Assembly: GCF_013368755.1 (NCBI RefSeq)
Contig: NC_049565.1
Span: forward strand, 2,046,001-2,110,000
Length of the DNA stretch: 64,000 nucleotides
Reading direction: 5' to 3'
Origin: Talaromyces rugulosus
Taxonomy: Eukaryota; Ascomycota; Eurotiomycetes; Eurotiales; Trichocomaceae
Both the position numbers and the translations under genes were made by a program. The first letter of the stretch is position 1. Each line of letters begins with the position of its first letter. This document shows positions 44,536-55,556 of the stretch, piece by piece. Below the pieces are notes generated by a model. That model made no database searches. It was given only the letters and a program-made list of their open reading frames with translations, and had not been told where the DNA came from.

Positions 44536-44543
44536 TATAAAAA
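44536..44543 (+). promoter_or_regulatory. TATA box of the broken nucleoside hydrolase gene
   Basis: TATAAAAA, 42 bp upstream of the ATG at 44585. A well-formed core element retained in front of a disrupted reading frame. Confidence 0.4.
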
Positions 44544-44584
44544 GGCCCTCTTTCAGGAACTAACCAGTTCACGCATACTACCCA

Positions 44585-45514
44585 ATGGCTTCACGACGCA
44601 GGATCATTCTTGACACAGACCCTGGAGTCGGCATCCCCGGCACTGATGCCGACGACCCTTTGGCACTGCTGCTAGCCCTAGGCGATCCGCGCCTGGAGTT
44701 GCTAGCAGTCACAACGATATTCGGCAACACTCCGCCGGCCCTTGGGGCGCGAGGAGCAGCCAAAGTCCTCGCTGCAGCAGGGCGGCCGGAAATTCCCGTT
44801 GCTGCAGGAATGGCGACTCGGCTGGATGGCACTCTACACCCGATCCGACCCTCGTGGAAAGGAGGGCGCCATCCCGCTGCCCTCTGCCGAAGAGGCAGCT
44901 GTCAAAGAACATGCAGTGGACTTTATCATACGATTAGCGCGTGAGAACATGCACCAGCTCACCATCGTTGCGATCGGTCCCCAGACAAACGTGGCGATGG
45001 CGCTCCTCAAGGAGCCGCGCCTGTCCAGCTGGCTGCACTCGATCGTCTTCATGGGTGGCGGCCTTCCAAAAAGTCCGATGCGTTCATTAGTTCTGTGCTG
45101 CCATAGACGACTCTCTTACGATGTCTGCCCGTCATGGCCGTCGGCGTGCTGCTGGGCTCGACCCGACATATGGGCGCGGCAATATCACGCCGATAGCCGA
45201 ATGTAATATTTACTTTGATGCTCCGGCGGCGGACATAGTTTTCCGGTCTGGCGTGCCCTTGACCATGGTAGGGCTGGACTTGAGAAACCCTAACAGCGGA
45301 ATCGCCCTCTCGACAAAAGCCATCACCAACGGCAATCCAGATTCTTCATCTATCGCTGCCTTGTTTCGCGAGATTTGCCAGACTTATCTTAGCACACCAA
45401 TGTTTCACTGGACGCACGGCTGCGTATTGTACGACCCGCTTTGATGAGAAGGACGATGGCAAAGTTGAAAAAGTACTCGAACAAACGGAGCATCGAGAGG
45501 TAGTTCGTGTATAA
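44585..45514 (+). pseudogene. Inosine-uridine nucleoside hydrolase, multiply frameshifted
   Basis: The first frame (from ATG 44585) encodes RRIILDTDPGVGIPGTDADD and LLALGDPRLELLAVTTIFGN, the Asp-rich Ca/ribose-binding motif of the IUNH family. It breaks near 44838-44870, where at least two small shifts are needed to reach IPLPSAEEAAVKEHAVDFI, IVAIGPQTNVAMAL and IVFMGGG in another frame. A further break at about 45060-45170 precedes [14 protein letters not shown] and [17 protein letters not shown] in the third frame. The usual C-terminus ([15 protein letters not shown]) follows in yet another. Family enzymes hydrolyse nucleosides to base and ribose. The gene is visibly more GC-rich than its surroundings. 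Unless these are sequencing errors, it is a pseudogene. Confidence 0.75.
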
Positions 45515-45771
45515 CTCTGTGTACTTTACTAAAATGATTGTATTATCTTATATGAATATTGACAAATTTTATGGTACAAGACTAGCACCACTCACTGCAT
45601 TCACCGAAATACATTGGGTATGATTGCATAAAAACAAGAAAAGAAAAACTCGCTGCATGTCTTCGTAGATATCAAAATGCGTTATTATCAATAAATTCGT
45701 TACCTACAACGCCAAAGGAAGGTATTTTTGGTCGAGTAGGGTGGAACTAGAGTCCCGTTTTTGAGTCGGTA

Positions 45772-47265
45772 TTAAGCCTGGATGGAGCGGATTTTTTGCA
45801 AGGCTTTCAACTCTTTATCAAGTTTGCCGATGATATCAGCTATTAGTCCATGGTAAGAGGATATGCGCTCTAGTTCACTCAGGTTTTTGTTGTCATCTAA
45901 CGTGGGCTTTCCTCCAGCAGAGTCACTCGATCCAGGCCAAATCCCCCTCAGAGTATCCCAGACACCATCTAGTTGGTTGAAATCCTGGGAGTCTTGAATG
46001 AGGCGTTGTTGCTCGCGGACCAGTACAGCCTTCATTGATTCGAGATGGTCGTCCACTTTTGCCAAATGTAAAAGAAACGATTCGGCTTTCTGACTCAGAC
46101 GAGCGATTGTTGTATCTAGATCTTGGTTGAGACGAATGAACTGGTTGGTCAAAGCGAGGCCGTTTTCTTCTTGTTTTTCGGCCTCGGGGATATCTCGTGA
46201 TGAAAAAAACAATCGCCAGAGGAAATGCGTCTTTGGGTTCGCGGTATCCCTTGCGAGGCGCTGGTGATCAGATAGTGTTTTTTGAGACTGGATGTTATTG
46301 ATGAATCCTTCCACGTCAACTTTGAGAGTCATGAAATCCCGTGATATGGAGCGTGAAACGACCCAGATGCCTTGAAATTCAAGATCAATTTCATTACGTG
46401 CCCCAGAGTATTCTGTCCGAACACTGGTGTATAGCTGACGGAGAACAACCTCACTCTCTTTCAAAGGTTTTTCCAAGGGCGTAATTGCTTGGATTGTGTG
46501 GTTAAGATAGTCATGCAGTTGATTTTGCGTCCGAAGGGCCGACTGGAATTTTGTCGGTATACCGGGAATGGTCGACGAGGTCTCGTTGAATCTTGAGCAC
46601 TGTTTGCTATATAGCTTGGAGGCAGCAGAGACCTGACAGAGCGAGGGAACCTGGTAAAGGAGTTCCGGAACAACGAGTAGGTGCAACGTCATGAATAGGA
46701 AGAATGAGTTGAGCAAGATCCTGAAAACGCTGTTTTGGTTTAGCTTCTGATCCAAGTGGCGCTTCACTTGGCTGAGCTGTTGTTTCACACCACTGGCTGG
46801 ACGGGGAACCGGCGCTGCCTCACCGACAGCCGCTGATGGTTGTTCGTCGGGCGATGGGGAGCGATGTTTTGGCATTTTAGGCGCTTTGCGACTTTCGTAT
46901 AGTCTTTGTTTGCTACGCTTCTTGGGAATTACCCAAGAGCCATTATTTGTAGATTTGCTTTCAAACATGATGGACGGCATTACAAGCTCCGGCCCGGATG
47001 ATGCTATTGATGCGGTTGAGTCTGAGATATCGGGCTGCGAGGTGACCGGGGCGGGGTCCTCGTAGTCGGCGAGGAATTCGCTCTCTGAGAAGGAAGAAAG
47101 AGGTGTCAGAGGTGGCTCTTGTGAAAGGGAGATGACCTCTTGGGAACTGTTGTCGATGTGTAACGAATTATTGCGACGTTCCTGGCTATTTGTTTCGCCT
47201 AAGCCGGGGATAACCCACGAATCTCCCAGTGCGGTTGTAGGAAGAGACGAGTTTTCGGTGGCCAT
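45772..47265 (-). CDS. Single-pass coiled-coil membrane protein (497 aa)
   Basis: Single exon. The N-terminal 165 residues are Ser/Pro/Glu-rich and disordered, with two similar short motifs (DSWVIPGLGE near residue 15 and GSWVIPKKRSKQ near 108). One hydrophobic segment (ILLNSFFLFMTLHLLVVPELLY) lies near residues 180-203. The C-terminal 280 residues are predicted mostly helical with coiled-coil character (LRTQNQLHDYLNH; HLESMKAVLVREQQRL). It looks like a conserved single-copy fungal protein, perhaps of the ER or nuclear envelope, but I recognise no named family. It is divergent from the mitochondrial threonyl-tRNA synthetase gene. Confidence 0.7.
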   Translation of the reverse strand: MATENSSLPTTALGDSWVIPGLGETNSQERRNNSLHIDNSSQEVISLSQEPPLTPLSSFSESEFLADYEDPAPVTSQPDISDSTASIASSGPELVMPSIMFESKSTNNGSWVIPKKRSKQRLYESRKAPKMPKHRSPSPDEQPSAAVGEAAPVPRPASGVKQQLSQVKRHLDQKLNQNSVFRILLNSFFLFMTLHLLVVPELLYQVPSLCQVSAASKLYSKQCSRFNETSSTIPGIPTKFQSALRTQNQLHDYLNHTIQAITPLEKPLKESEVVLRQLYTSVRTEYSGARNEIDLEFQGIWVVSRSISRDFMTLKVDVEGFINNIQSQKTLSDHQRLARDTANPKTHFLWRLFFSSRDIPEAEKQEENGLALTNQFIRLNQDLDTTIARLSQKAESFLLHLAKVDDHLESMKAVLVREQQRLIQDSQDFNQLDGVWDTLRGIWPGSSDSAGGKPTLDDNKNLSELERISSYHGLIADIIGKLDKELKALQKIRSIQA

Positions 47266-47660
47266 TTTGTCAGTTTATGAGGCCCTCAAGCCGTGTAGAC
47301 GAAACAAAGAGCTGATGGTGGCATGTATCAAAGCAGGGACCCGAGAGAGACTGTTTGCGATCAAAATAGTAGTATCTTGTTTCATCACAGCGAGGGGCCG
47401 ATATTTCTTAGAGGCAATATGGAGCACATGCAAAAGATAGTCTTCTTCGATGACTCGCAAGCTGATCAGAAGGCAGCGACAAGAGCCAAGTGCATGGGAT
47501 GGCGATGCTATCCAGAAGAGCAGCGAAGATCACATGCCGCCGTCGCATGCAGTGTTGTTGTTGTTGACCCTCCGGCAGCTGATTGGCCCTGCGGGGATCC
47601 TTGGGCGCGACCGGGCAGAGCAACCAAACGTGACTCAATCCAGCAACGAACAAAAACGCC
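47266..47660. promoter_or_regulatory. Bidirectional promoter of two housekeeping-type genes
   Basis: The 395 bp separating the coiled-coil membrane protein (minus) and the threonyl-tRNA synthetase (plus). GC content rises towards the synthetase gene. Open frames inside it on both strands are overlaps without domains. Confidence 0.4.
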
Positions 47661-49316
47661 ATGCGCTCAACAGCCCTTTTGCTGTGTCGCAGGCAGCAGC
47701 AACGCGTCAACAGTACACCATCATGGCGAACGTTCAATAGGCTCTCTGCTTCTGCTCGATTCTGCTCCTGCCACGCCGGCCCCGTCAGGCAGTCCACCAA
47801 GCCAGCGCAGCCAACAGCTCCTCCGCCCGTCTCCGCATCTTCGTCGTTATGGCGGCGCAACGCCAGTGGTTCTGCGTCAAAGAACCAGTTGAACCCTTCT
47901 CCTGTCGATCACAGAGCTCTGGGCACCGAGCAGGAGCTCTTTACATCGTCGCTGTACAGCCCTGGATCTCCGTTGTTCCTGCCGAACGGGACGCATGTTG
48001 TGAACAAACTGCTCGACTTTCTTCGAGCGCAGTACCGGCAATATGGGTTTCAAGAGGTTATCACGCCGAACATATACAAGAAGTCGCTATGGGAGATATC
48101 CGGACATTGGCAAAACTACAAAGAGGACATGTACGAGGTGCGTGGTCGCGGAGCCACCGGCGAAACTGAAGGAGAGGTAGGCGAAGACGAGTCTTACGGG
48201 CTGAAGCCGATGAATTGCCCCGGTCACTGTCTACTCTTCAAATCGCAGAAACACTCCTACCGCCAGCTCCCAGTGCGCTACGCCGATTTCAGTCCTCTGC
48301 ATCGCAATGAGATTTCGGGATCGCTCAGTGGATTGACTCGTGTGCGACGTTTCCACCAGGACGATGGCCATATCTTCTGTCGACCGCAACAAATCAAGCA
48401 AGAGATCTCTCTTGCATTGGGATTTGTCGACATGGTGATGAAGACATTCAAACTAGGCTCCTACCGCCTACTGCTTTCTACGCGGCCCGAAAAAGACTTC
48501 ATCGGTAGCTTGGAGCTATGGGATAGTGCCGAATCACAGTTGCGAGATGCGCTAGAAAACAGTGGTCGTGAATGGGAGCTCAACGAAGGCGATGGCGCCT
48601 TTTACGGGCCCAAAATAGACATCCAGTTGCAAGATGCAAATGGCAAATACTACCAGTTGTCGACCATCCAACTGGACCTGAACCTTCCGCAAAGGTTCGG
48701 GCTCGAGTATCAGGTCGGAGAAGGCGAGGAAGAGTTCGACCTGCGGAATCCTGGAAAGGCTACACCGGTCATGATTCACAGGGCTGTGTTCGGCTCACTA
48801 GAGCGCTTTCTCGCCATATTGATCGAGCGATATGCTGGACGTTGGCCGTTTTGGCTCTCGCCCCGACAATGCATCATACTCACGGTTCATCAGAACCAGG
48901 AGGTGCTTGATTTGGCTGAACAGGCGGCTGCTAAATTATCTGGATTTCGAGCATTGTTACCTACCTTTGGGTCCGACCGGGAATCCCAGCCTCCCACGCC
49001 GTTGGCCTCGACGGATCCAACATTTCTCGTTGATATCGACAATAGCAGCGACTCTTTGGGAAAGAAGGTTGCTCGCGCCAAGAAATCGAAATACAACTTG
49101 ATCTTTGTCGTGGGGCAGAAGAACCTGGCCGACCAGAGCATCGAAGTTGATATCGATGGCCAACTCAAAAGCAGTGACGACGGGGGAGCGGCAAAACTCC
49201 GTGGTTTACTGGCCGGAGTTGGCGCTGGCTCCTCTACAGAGAATGGCCGGTCTATGAAGATGAGAATCGAGGACGTGCATCCCTTGCTCGCTCAGCTGGA
49301 GAAACATTTTCTATGA
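47661..49316 (+). CDS. MST1: Threonyl-tRNA synthetase, mitochondrial type (551 aa)
   Basis: Single exon. An Arg/Ser/Ala-rich start without acidic residues (MRSTALLLCRRQQQRVNSTP) is a mitochondrial targeting signal. The class II core follows: motif 1 region YGFQEVITPNIYKKSLWEISGHW, LKPMNCPGHCLLF (zinc-site Cys), motif 2 LSGLTRVRRFHQDDGHIFC, and motif 3 MIHRAVFGSLERFLAILIER. The anticodon-binding domain begins LSPRQCIILTVHQNQEVLDLA. The N-terminal TGS and editing domains of cytosolic enzymes are absent, as in yeast Mst1. It charges mitochondrial tRNA-Thr in the matrix. An insertion (ASTDPTFLVDIDNSSDSLG region) lies in the anticodon domain. Orthology to MST1 is judged from architecture. Confidence 0.9.
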   Translation: MRSTALLLCRRQQQRVNSTPSWRTFNRLSASARFCSCHAGPVRQSTKPAQPTAPPPVSASSSLWRRNASGSASKNQLNPSPVDHRALGTEQELFTSSLYSPGSPLFLPNGTHVVNKLLDFLRAQYRQYGFQEVITPNIYKKSLWEISGHWQNYKEDMYEVRGRGATGETEGEVGEDESYGLKPMNCPGHCLLFKSQKHSYRQLPVRYADFSPLHRNEISGSLSGLTRVRRFHQDDGHIFCRPQQIKQEISLALGFVDMVMKTFKLGSYRLLLSTRPEKDFIGSLELWDSAESQLRDALENSGREWELNEGDGAFYGPKIDIQLQDANGKYYQLSTIQLDLNLPQRFGLEYQVGEGEEEFDLRNPGKATPVMIHRAVFGSLERFLAILIERYAGRWPFWLSPRQCIILTVHQNQEVLDLAEQAAAKLSGFRALLPTFGSDRESQPPTPLASTDPTFLVDIDNSSDSLGKKVARAKKSKYNLIFVVGQKNLADQSIEVDIDGQLKSSDDGGAAKLRGLLAGVGAGSSTENGRSMKMRIEDVHPLLAQLEKHFL

Positions 49317-51090
49317 GGCCATGGTGTGATCAAAGCGTTTCTCCAACCCTGACAAACTAAAATCCTGTACCATTAAGAAGTCTAGATGTAATATAATGCA
49401 TATACCCAACAAGCGGCCTCCTGGCTTAATTAGATTTGACAATAATTCGAGTTCCAATTTCAGCTTCTAGCTGTATGACTCCCAACCCCCAACAACCAGT
49501 CCCTTTTAAGGTTCCCATGACTTGGGGTTTTTGCTCCGTATTCTTGGCCGCGCGCAACTAAGTCAGCGCATGGGCTCTCCTGAGTTATTCCTCGGTGGGC
49601 GATGGCTTATTTAGGTAATGAGCGTCGAGAACTCGTCGATTGACGTGACGAACCATGTGCTCCGAACGGCCAGGAACACGGTAAAATTTCTCCTTTACTT
49701 GGCAATAATAATTTACCTTTTGCACCAAGGATGATAACCCAGGTCAGCGAGAGGGTCTTGTGTCGGGCTCGCCCGCTCAGCCCAATTAAACATGTTGACA
49801 ATCAAGATGGACAATAATAGAAGTTAGTTGAGCCTAGGCATTATTCCAGAAGCGCAGTAGCGTTCTCTCGCATGGGTCCACGGTGAATTTCTCGCTCGAT
49901 TCCCAAATCGGAACAGGAGGAATAACCGACGCGCTACTCCTAGCCTGTACTTCAAACGGTGCCTCACTAAGTACGTAGTATCGTCGAGGTCTGCGGACAG
50001 GCGGCCGAGCTAGGAAAATTGCTGGAGACCAACAGGTTGCGGCTTCACCTATTCGCTTGGTTTGCCTGTTTCGCAACCTTCGTGGGGTGTTTAATTGCCG
50101 CCGAACTTAGAAGTTCAGCCGGCTGATGCAGCTAACGCTGAAGTTTCAGGTTTAGAACGCCAAGTGGGTCGAAGCATCGCTTCAAAGTTCACGGAAGGCC
50201 ACGAGATGACGATCGGTGACACGGTTCTGGGGATAAGGGGCTGGCAAGTTCCTTAATAGAGGGCCTTTGAGGGTTCTCAAAGCCTGGCAGGGTGAAAAAG
50301 CCGATAGAAGAAGGCGAGAAGAGAGAAACCGCAATCGGGAATCGGAGGCCAGAGCTGTTAGAGGCTTGAGCAAACACTGAGTGAGCTCAACAAAGCGATA
50401 GGCGATGATGGGGAATGCTTCACATGAAGGAAATACGTATTCCACTTTGTCCTGCCATACTTCATAGTTTTCAGTATCAAGTCATTCCCATCATGACAGC
50501 GATTTAAAGCGTACCCATTATTGGCAATCGCATGGACATTAGTGTCCACAACTAGGCCAAGAGCGGAATTCAGCACCGGTTTGGGCTTCTTGTTCGTCAT
50601 CGACTTGCTGGGCAAACCCAGCTCTGTGGTCTGGTCGAATGTGGATACGGGATGGCGAGGGATATCAATACATACTAAAAATGGGGATCGAGGATCAACG
50701 GCATAAAACGGGGTGCGCTATGCCTATACAAAAAGTTTGGTAGTCTGTCAACCTGCGTCCTTATCGTGCTGTCGCGGTCCTTTTTCGCTCTCTCTCATCG
50801 CCGGCTTCACCATCTCGAGCGTTTTCGACTCTCATCGTCTCACACAACCCGATCCGTCCGCTGCGTGGAAAGTCGGTCTTTTGCTGCTGTTCCCCGCACC
50901 AGGCCGGACCACGGCCCGCGGGCGACAGACAATTTCTCTCGGTTTGAGCGATCAAAACAAGATAGAGACAATTTCAGACGGTGTTTATCCGGCGACAACT
51001 TTGAAGGAGGGACTGATGGCCGCGCAGGTCGTAGATGCGCGGTCTTCGTGGTAATCGCATCGGGGTCGTTCCTTCCTCGCGCGCGTCGCC
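49317..51090. other. Intergenic, 1.77 kb, upstream of a Zn2Cys6 regulator
   Basis: No gene supported; several chance open frames on both strands. A pyrimidine-rich block at 50755-50815 (cgctgtcgcggtcctttttcgctctctctc) resembles a fungal transcription start region for the gene beginning at 51091, implying a 5' UTR of about 280 bp. Long upstream regions are common for fungal regulators. Confidence 0.45.
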
Positions 51091-53735
51091 ATGCCCGAGT
51101 CGGCTTCCTCCAAACTCTCGACGCTTCAGCGCAAGAGCGCCTTTTCCTGCGAGGCCTGTCGCAAACGAAAGGTCTGTCTTTCTCCGTTGTCGCTCTGTCT
51201 ATCGCCAGTTGTTTGTCTGACTGTTTTGTTATTTGCAGGTCAAATGCAACGGCGCCAGTCCGTCGTGTTCCCGGTGCTCAGCCCGTGGCGATGTGTGTGT
51301 CTACAGCCTGTGAGTCTTCGCGTCGCAGCTTGGCCATTGAGTCCCTGTGTTAATATCAGCCTGTGCTAGAGCACCGACTCTATCCTACACCAAGACCCTA
51401 GAAACCAAAATCGCGGATTTAGAGGCGAAGCTCGCCAGCGCACAGGGCGATCGAGCCGGCGACATCGACAAGCCATCCAAACCCAGTCCCCATGGCTCAT
51501 CCGGAGAATATTCAAGCAGCGCGGCCCAGACGCCCGAGCAAGACGATGGAAGCGCACCTCAGGAGCTCGCCAACGAGTTTGACGGCCTCACGATAGAATA
51601 CGATGGCCGTGTGTCTTTCCATGGTCCCACCAGTCTATTCCATCTTCTCCCGAATGACACGGTCAACGATGCGGCGTCATCGCGTCACCAGGCCTTGGAA
51701 GTGGAAGCTCGCAAAGAGCGCCTCGTCAACAACGCTTGGCGCGAAAGGGCGATAGAGCAATTATCTGGGATGCCTGTGAGCTCCACTGTTACACATATCA
51801 CCCCATCTTTCCACTAACCATTTCGCTATAGGAACCGTTTCAACACCTGGTTGACTTTCATTGGTGTTGGATCCAACCGCTATTCAACTTTATATATCGG
51901 CCTGCCTTCACTCGTGAGTTGCGTCGCCCTGCCTCGGCCACATTTTGGTAATAACACACATATGTTCTAGGCGATATGAAGGTAGCGGGGCCGTACTACT
52001 CAGACAACCTACTAAACGCAATGTTATCGCACTCAATACGCTGGTGTATGCGAGACGCCAAAGTCCAACCCTTGATTAAATCATTCGAAGGAGGTGCGCG
52101 GTTCTTTCAAGCCGCTGTTTCGGGCACCTTCGACACCCTGAGAGTCGGCTTTCCCACAATTCCAACCGTGCAAACGCTACTTCTATTAAGCGCCCAGGAA
52201 TCTGGCAGAGGGCATCGCGCCCAGGCCTGGCTCTATAGCGGCATGGCCTTTCGTTTGGTGGAAGATTTGGGCATCTCAATAGATAGTCGGAAATATTCGC
52301 GATCCGTATCCTTCAGTGACGAAGACATTGAGATTCGCAATCGTTTATTTTGGAGTTGCTATTTCTGGGACAAACTCATATGCCTCTATTTTGGCCGATC
52401 ACCTAGCATTCAGAATTCTCGAGTCAGTCCGCCACGAGTATTGTGTACGTGATACATCCCCAAGCAATTATCCCCACCCAGCTAAAGCTAACCAATCTTA
52501 GTGGACGATACCGCTGAATCTGAAATCTGGTATCCTCATGGGGTCACATTTCCCCAAGGTGCTGAATACCCACCAATGCAGGCCCATTCGACGTCCTGTT
52601 TTGTGAAAATGTGCGGATTGGCCGAGATTCTCAACCAGATTCTCGTTCACATTTACGACCCCCTTCGACAAACAAGCGATTCAGAGTTTAGAAATTGCAT
52701 CATCCAGCAAGAAAAAAATCTCAGCCAATGGTGGGACGAGCTTCCTGACTTCCTACGGCTTGTGGCAGGCGAGCTTCCTCCCTATTGCCCGCCAAGCCAT
52801 ATCGTAACCCTGAAGTGAGTTTACCTCCACATCTTGACACTAGCTTTTGCTGATTATTTCTTCTGCAGCTGTCTATACCACACTGTCAATATTCTACTCC
52901 ATCGCCCAATTATGTGCGGTAGGCCACTTGCAGCAAACGGCAGCCGTCCAGACATGAATCACCTCGTACAATGTATGAGCTCGGCCACAAGTATTCTCGC
53001 ATTGTTTGACTTGTACCGACGGACATTTGGTGATCGACACGTTGTGCTGTCTTTGGCATATAGTCTATATACGGCAACATCAATCTTTTTGCTGGAAATC
53101 AAAGCATTAAAGTATGCTGCAGGGGCCACGGTTGAAAAGGTCAAGTTTTGTGTTTTCGCCCTAGAGAGGGTAAAAGGCGCAAATAACGGTATGTTCTCTA
53201 TAATCCAGTCTTCCAAATGGGGCTAATTCACGTAGTCATTACTACTGGCCTCGGCCTCATTTATCAAGAGCTGCAAAAGCTCCAAGTCGACATACCGATA
53301 CCGATACCTCTCAACATGGACCGACCCTCACCCAACACCCAATCCACAACAAACTCGCCACAATCTAACCCTATACCCAGTCGACATGTATCACCAGCCA
53401 TATCAACTCCCAATTCCCTTCAAATGCCTCCACCCAGTACCTCGACGAGCACACCACCTATACTAAATTACCACCATTTTCAAAATCAGCTGCCTGTCTA
53501 TGACCCTGCTTCCCAAGTTGCTTTTGTTCCTGACCTTGCCGCACCCCAGCATCATACCGGCCCGATGCCACCTGGAATAGTCCTCAATCAGGATGGTTCT
53601 TCTATGCGATACGAACTCCATTCTGACATCTATGAGGCATTTTCGTTTGTCGAGCCCATGAACCCTAGCATGGCGCCAGCTCCATACGATCCAACCACGT
53701 GGACAATGAACACCGGTACAGGTGGTACTCAATAA
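51091..53735 (+). CDS. Zn2Cys6 transcription factor, eight exons (748 aa)
   Basis: Exons 51091-51171, 51239-51309, 51370-51775, 51832-51913, 51971-52444, 52502-52814, 52869-53188 and 53236-53735 join in phase to 749 codons. FSCEACRKRK in exon 1 joins VKCNGASPSCSRCSARGDVC in exon 2 to give C-x2-C-x6-C-x6-C-x2-C-x6-C. TKTLETKIADLEAKLAS is the dimerisation coil. The fungal regulatory domain reads FHWCWIQPLFNFIYRPAF, AWLYSGMAFRLVEDLGI and RLFWSCYFWDKLICLYFGR. The tail is Pro/Ser/Thr/Gln-rich (a likely activation region). The pattern fits the NirA/AmdR-like group of fungal regulators; no target can be assigned. Intron positions inside the zinc cluster match those of other family genes. Confidence 0.85.
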
Positions 53736-54029
53736 TATTTCTCCTTTTTCTATTAATTGCCTGATCCCCATTTAATACATTGATGTCTTTCTGTTCAAGC
53801 GTTGACCCTTCGATTGGGATGACCTATGGAGATATGGCCATACTGTGTGTATATATACCATAACGCTATATAATGTGAAGACGACCTAGCTTGGATATTC
53901 TACGTCTGCTAAATGTATCAATATTTTTTTTAACTACACATGTATCAATTGATATACATTTTTAAGAAATTGCATGTTTACTAGTTCACTATTTAGATGC
54001 ACTAACCAGGGAACAGCTATAGATAAGTT
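53736..54029. other. Convergent 3' flanks
   Basis: No gene. AT-rich convergent terminator region between the regulator (plus) and the NmrA-like gene (minus). Contains most of the 54009-54030 copy of the 22 bp dispersed repeat. Confidence 0.5.
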
Positions 54030-54030
54030 C
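54009..54030 (+). repeat. Dispersed 22 bp repeat, copy 2
   Basis: Second copy of the 22 bp sequence at 24311, one mismatch. It abuts the stop codon of the NmrA-like gene. Confidence 0.5.
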
Positions 54031-55097
54031 TAAGCTAGGATGGTCTCCCAGTTGATGTCTTTCAACCGTTGCTCCGTAGATCTCAATGATTCCTGTATTC
54101 CTAGATCAGCTGGAGTCATGACGGATGAAGACCCAAAGCTTTTCTCTTGCAACTCGTCGAAATATGCAAACATGATACCAATTTCTGCCCCAATATGGTC
54201 ACCCCACAAAGCCTTGTAAGATTCTTGGGTGGTCTCGACGAAAACTGCTTCTGTCGTAGGGGTTTTCTTCCAATGTAGTGCTTTGGACAATGCCAAAGCC
54301 CAGTCTGCGCCGCTGATGTATTCAGAAGCTCCTACCACAGACTGACCGCGAGTTTTCTCGGGCTGACTAAAGATTGCTTCTACTATTAGACCAACATTGA
54401 GTTTTTCGTCTCCAATGAATGGAATGATAGCGTTGGGAGAACACGGAAGCGTTATGACGTATTTATTTGCAACAGGCTAGATTATCGTTAGAATATTTGC
54501 GACGTCCATTGAATGTTTGATATACGGTATGGAACAACTCACGGTATAGATTGGAAGGTAAGGAGGCCTTTCGAGATTTGAGCCGTACAAGCCAACATGA
54601 AGATACGTCGTTTTTGAATCCATACCATTCTTTGGATCGCTCAAATACAGCTCAGCGGGGATTTTCGACTGAAAATGCGGTATCGCATATTTGCCGTTCG
54701 TAATCCTGAGGGCATCCGGAAGCGTAGACCAAACCAAATGCTGCAGCGAAGGAATTTTGGACGTTGCCTGGGCAACATTCAATCCGCGTCTCGCCTCCAA
54801 TTCCTGAGCAGCAACTCCTCCTTTTGTAATAAGCGTTTCGGGAGGGAATATGGTGTTGGCAAAGATGAAGTTTGCGTCTTGAAAAGCAGCGGCCAGGCTT
54901 TCTGGTGAATCGAGGTCAACGCCGACAACAGTGACGCGCGGTTTTGTTGCCAAGCTGAGAGCAGCATCACTGGATGAGTTGGATGTCAAAGCCCGGATTC
55001 GAAAATTCTCTGATTTTTGTGAAGCGAGGTAGGCTGACACGACGCTGCCACCTTGCGCTCCTAGAGCACCGACGACTACTATGAGAGGCGCGTCCAT
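54030..55097 (-). CDS. NmrA-like NAD(P)-binding protein, two exons (333 aa)
   Basis: Exons 55097-54543 and 54476-54030 join in phase to 334 codons. LIVVVGALGAQGGSVVSAYL is an extended-SDR GxxGxxG motif in the NmrA variant, followed by VTVVGVDLDSPESLAAAFQD and NFIFANTIFPPE. The Tyr/Lys catalytic pair of classical SDRs is not conserved. NmrA-like proteins sense NAD(P) redox state or act as reductases; in fungi they often occur in secondary-metabolite or isoflavone-reductase-like settings. The last 100 residues (SEYISGADWALALSK; FDELQEKSFGSSS) fit the family. It is followed upstream by an aldo/keto reductase on the same strand. Confidence 0.8.
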
Positions 55098-55556
55098 ACT
55101 GCTGATTGTTGCTCGGCCTGTTAACTAGTCAGATGGATTTTTTTGCTTTATTGTTATCTCATTAGGATTCAGGGATATTTCAATGGCTTTTATATTGTTG
55201 GGCTTACAAATAATCCAGGTTCATCCTGGGTACATGTATTTGTAATGTATCCCACTTGTGCCGGGAAGTACTGTGTGACGTTACAGAATATAGTGAAGGA
55301 ATGCCATGGTGTTACCTCCCCCAGTCCCATCTTAAAAACTATTTTCAAACATGACAAACAAGAAAGGAAAACAGACTTGAAAAATATGTCGAACTGGACG
55401 AAGCAGGTTAGATATTGCGGCTCTGGATCGCACGAGACAGCTTTGCTTGATGAAAATAACTGAATTGACTGTGTGTAAAGATAAGTACAGGATTTGTGTG
55501 AGGTTCGCAAATAAAAACTGTTTTCTTTGTTTGCTTCCACGTGACTGTAGGTTGGC
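55098..55556. other. Intergenic
   Basis: No gene supported. It holds the NmrA-like promoter and the 3' flank of the aldo/keto reductase. Open frames on both strands at 55143-55582 are mutually overlapping and have no domain. Confidence 0.5.

Noticed and set aside
47323..47892. Plus- and minus-strand frames of 150-189 codons near the threonyl-tRNA synthetase start
   Set aside because: High-GC overlap frames without stop codons; they overlap the mitochondrial targeting region and promoter, with no domain.
50766..51353. Plus-strand open frame of 195 codons
   Set aside because: Ser/Arg/Cys-rich low-complexity translation of the promoter/5' UTR and first exons of the Zn2Cys6 gene in another frame.
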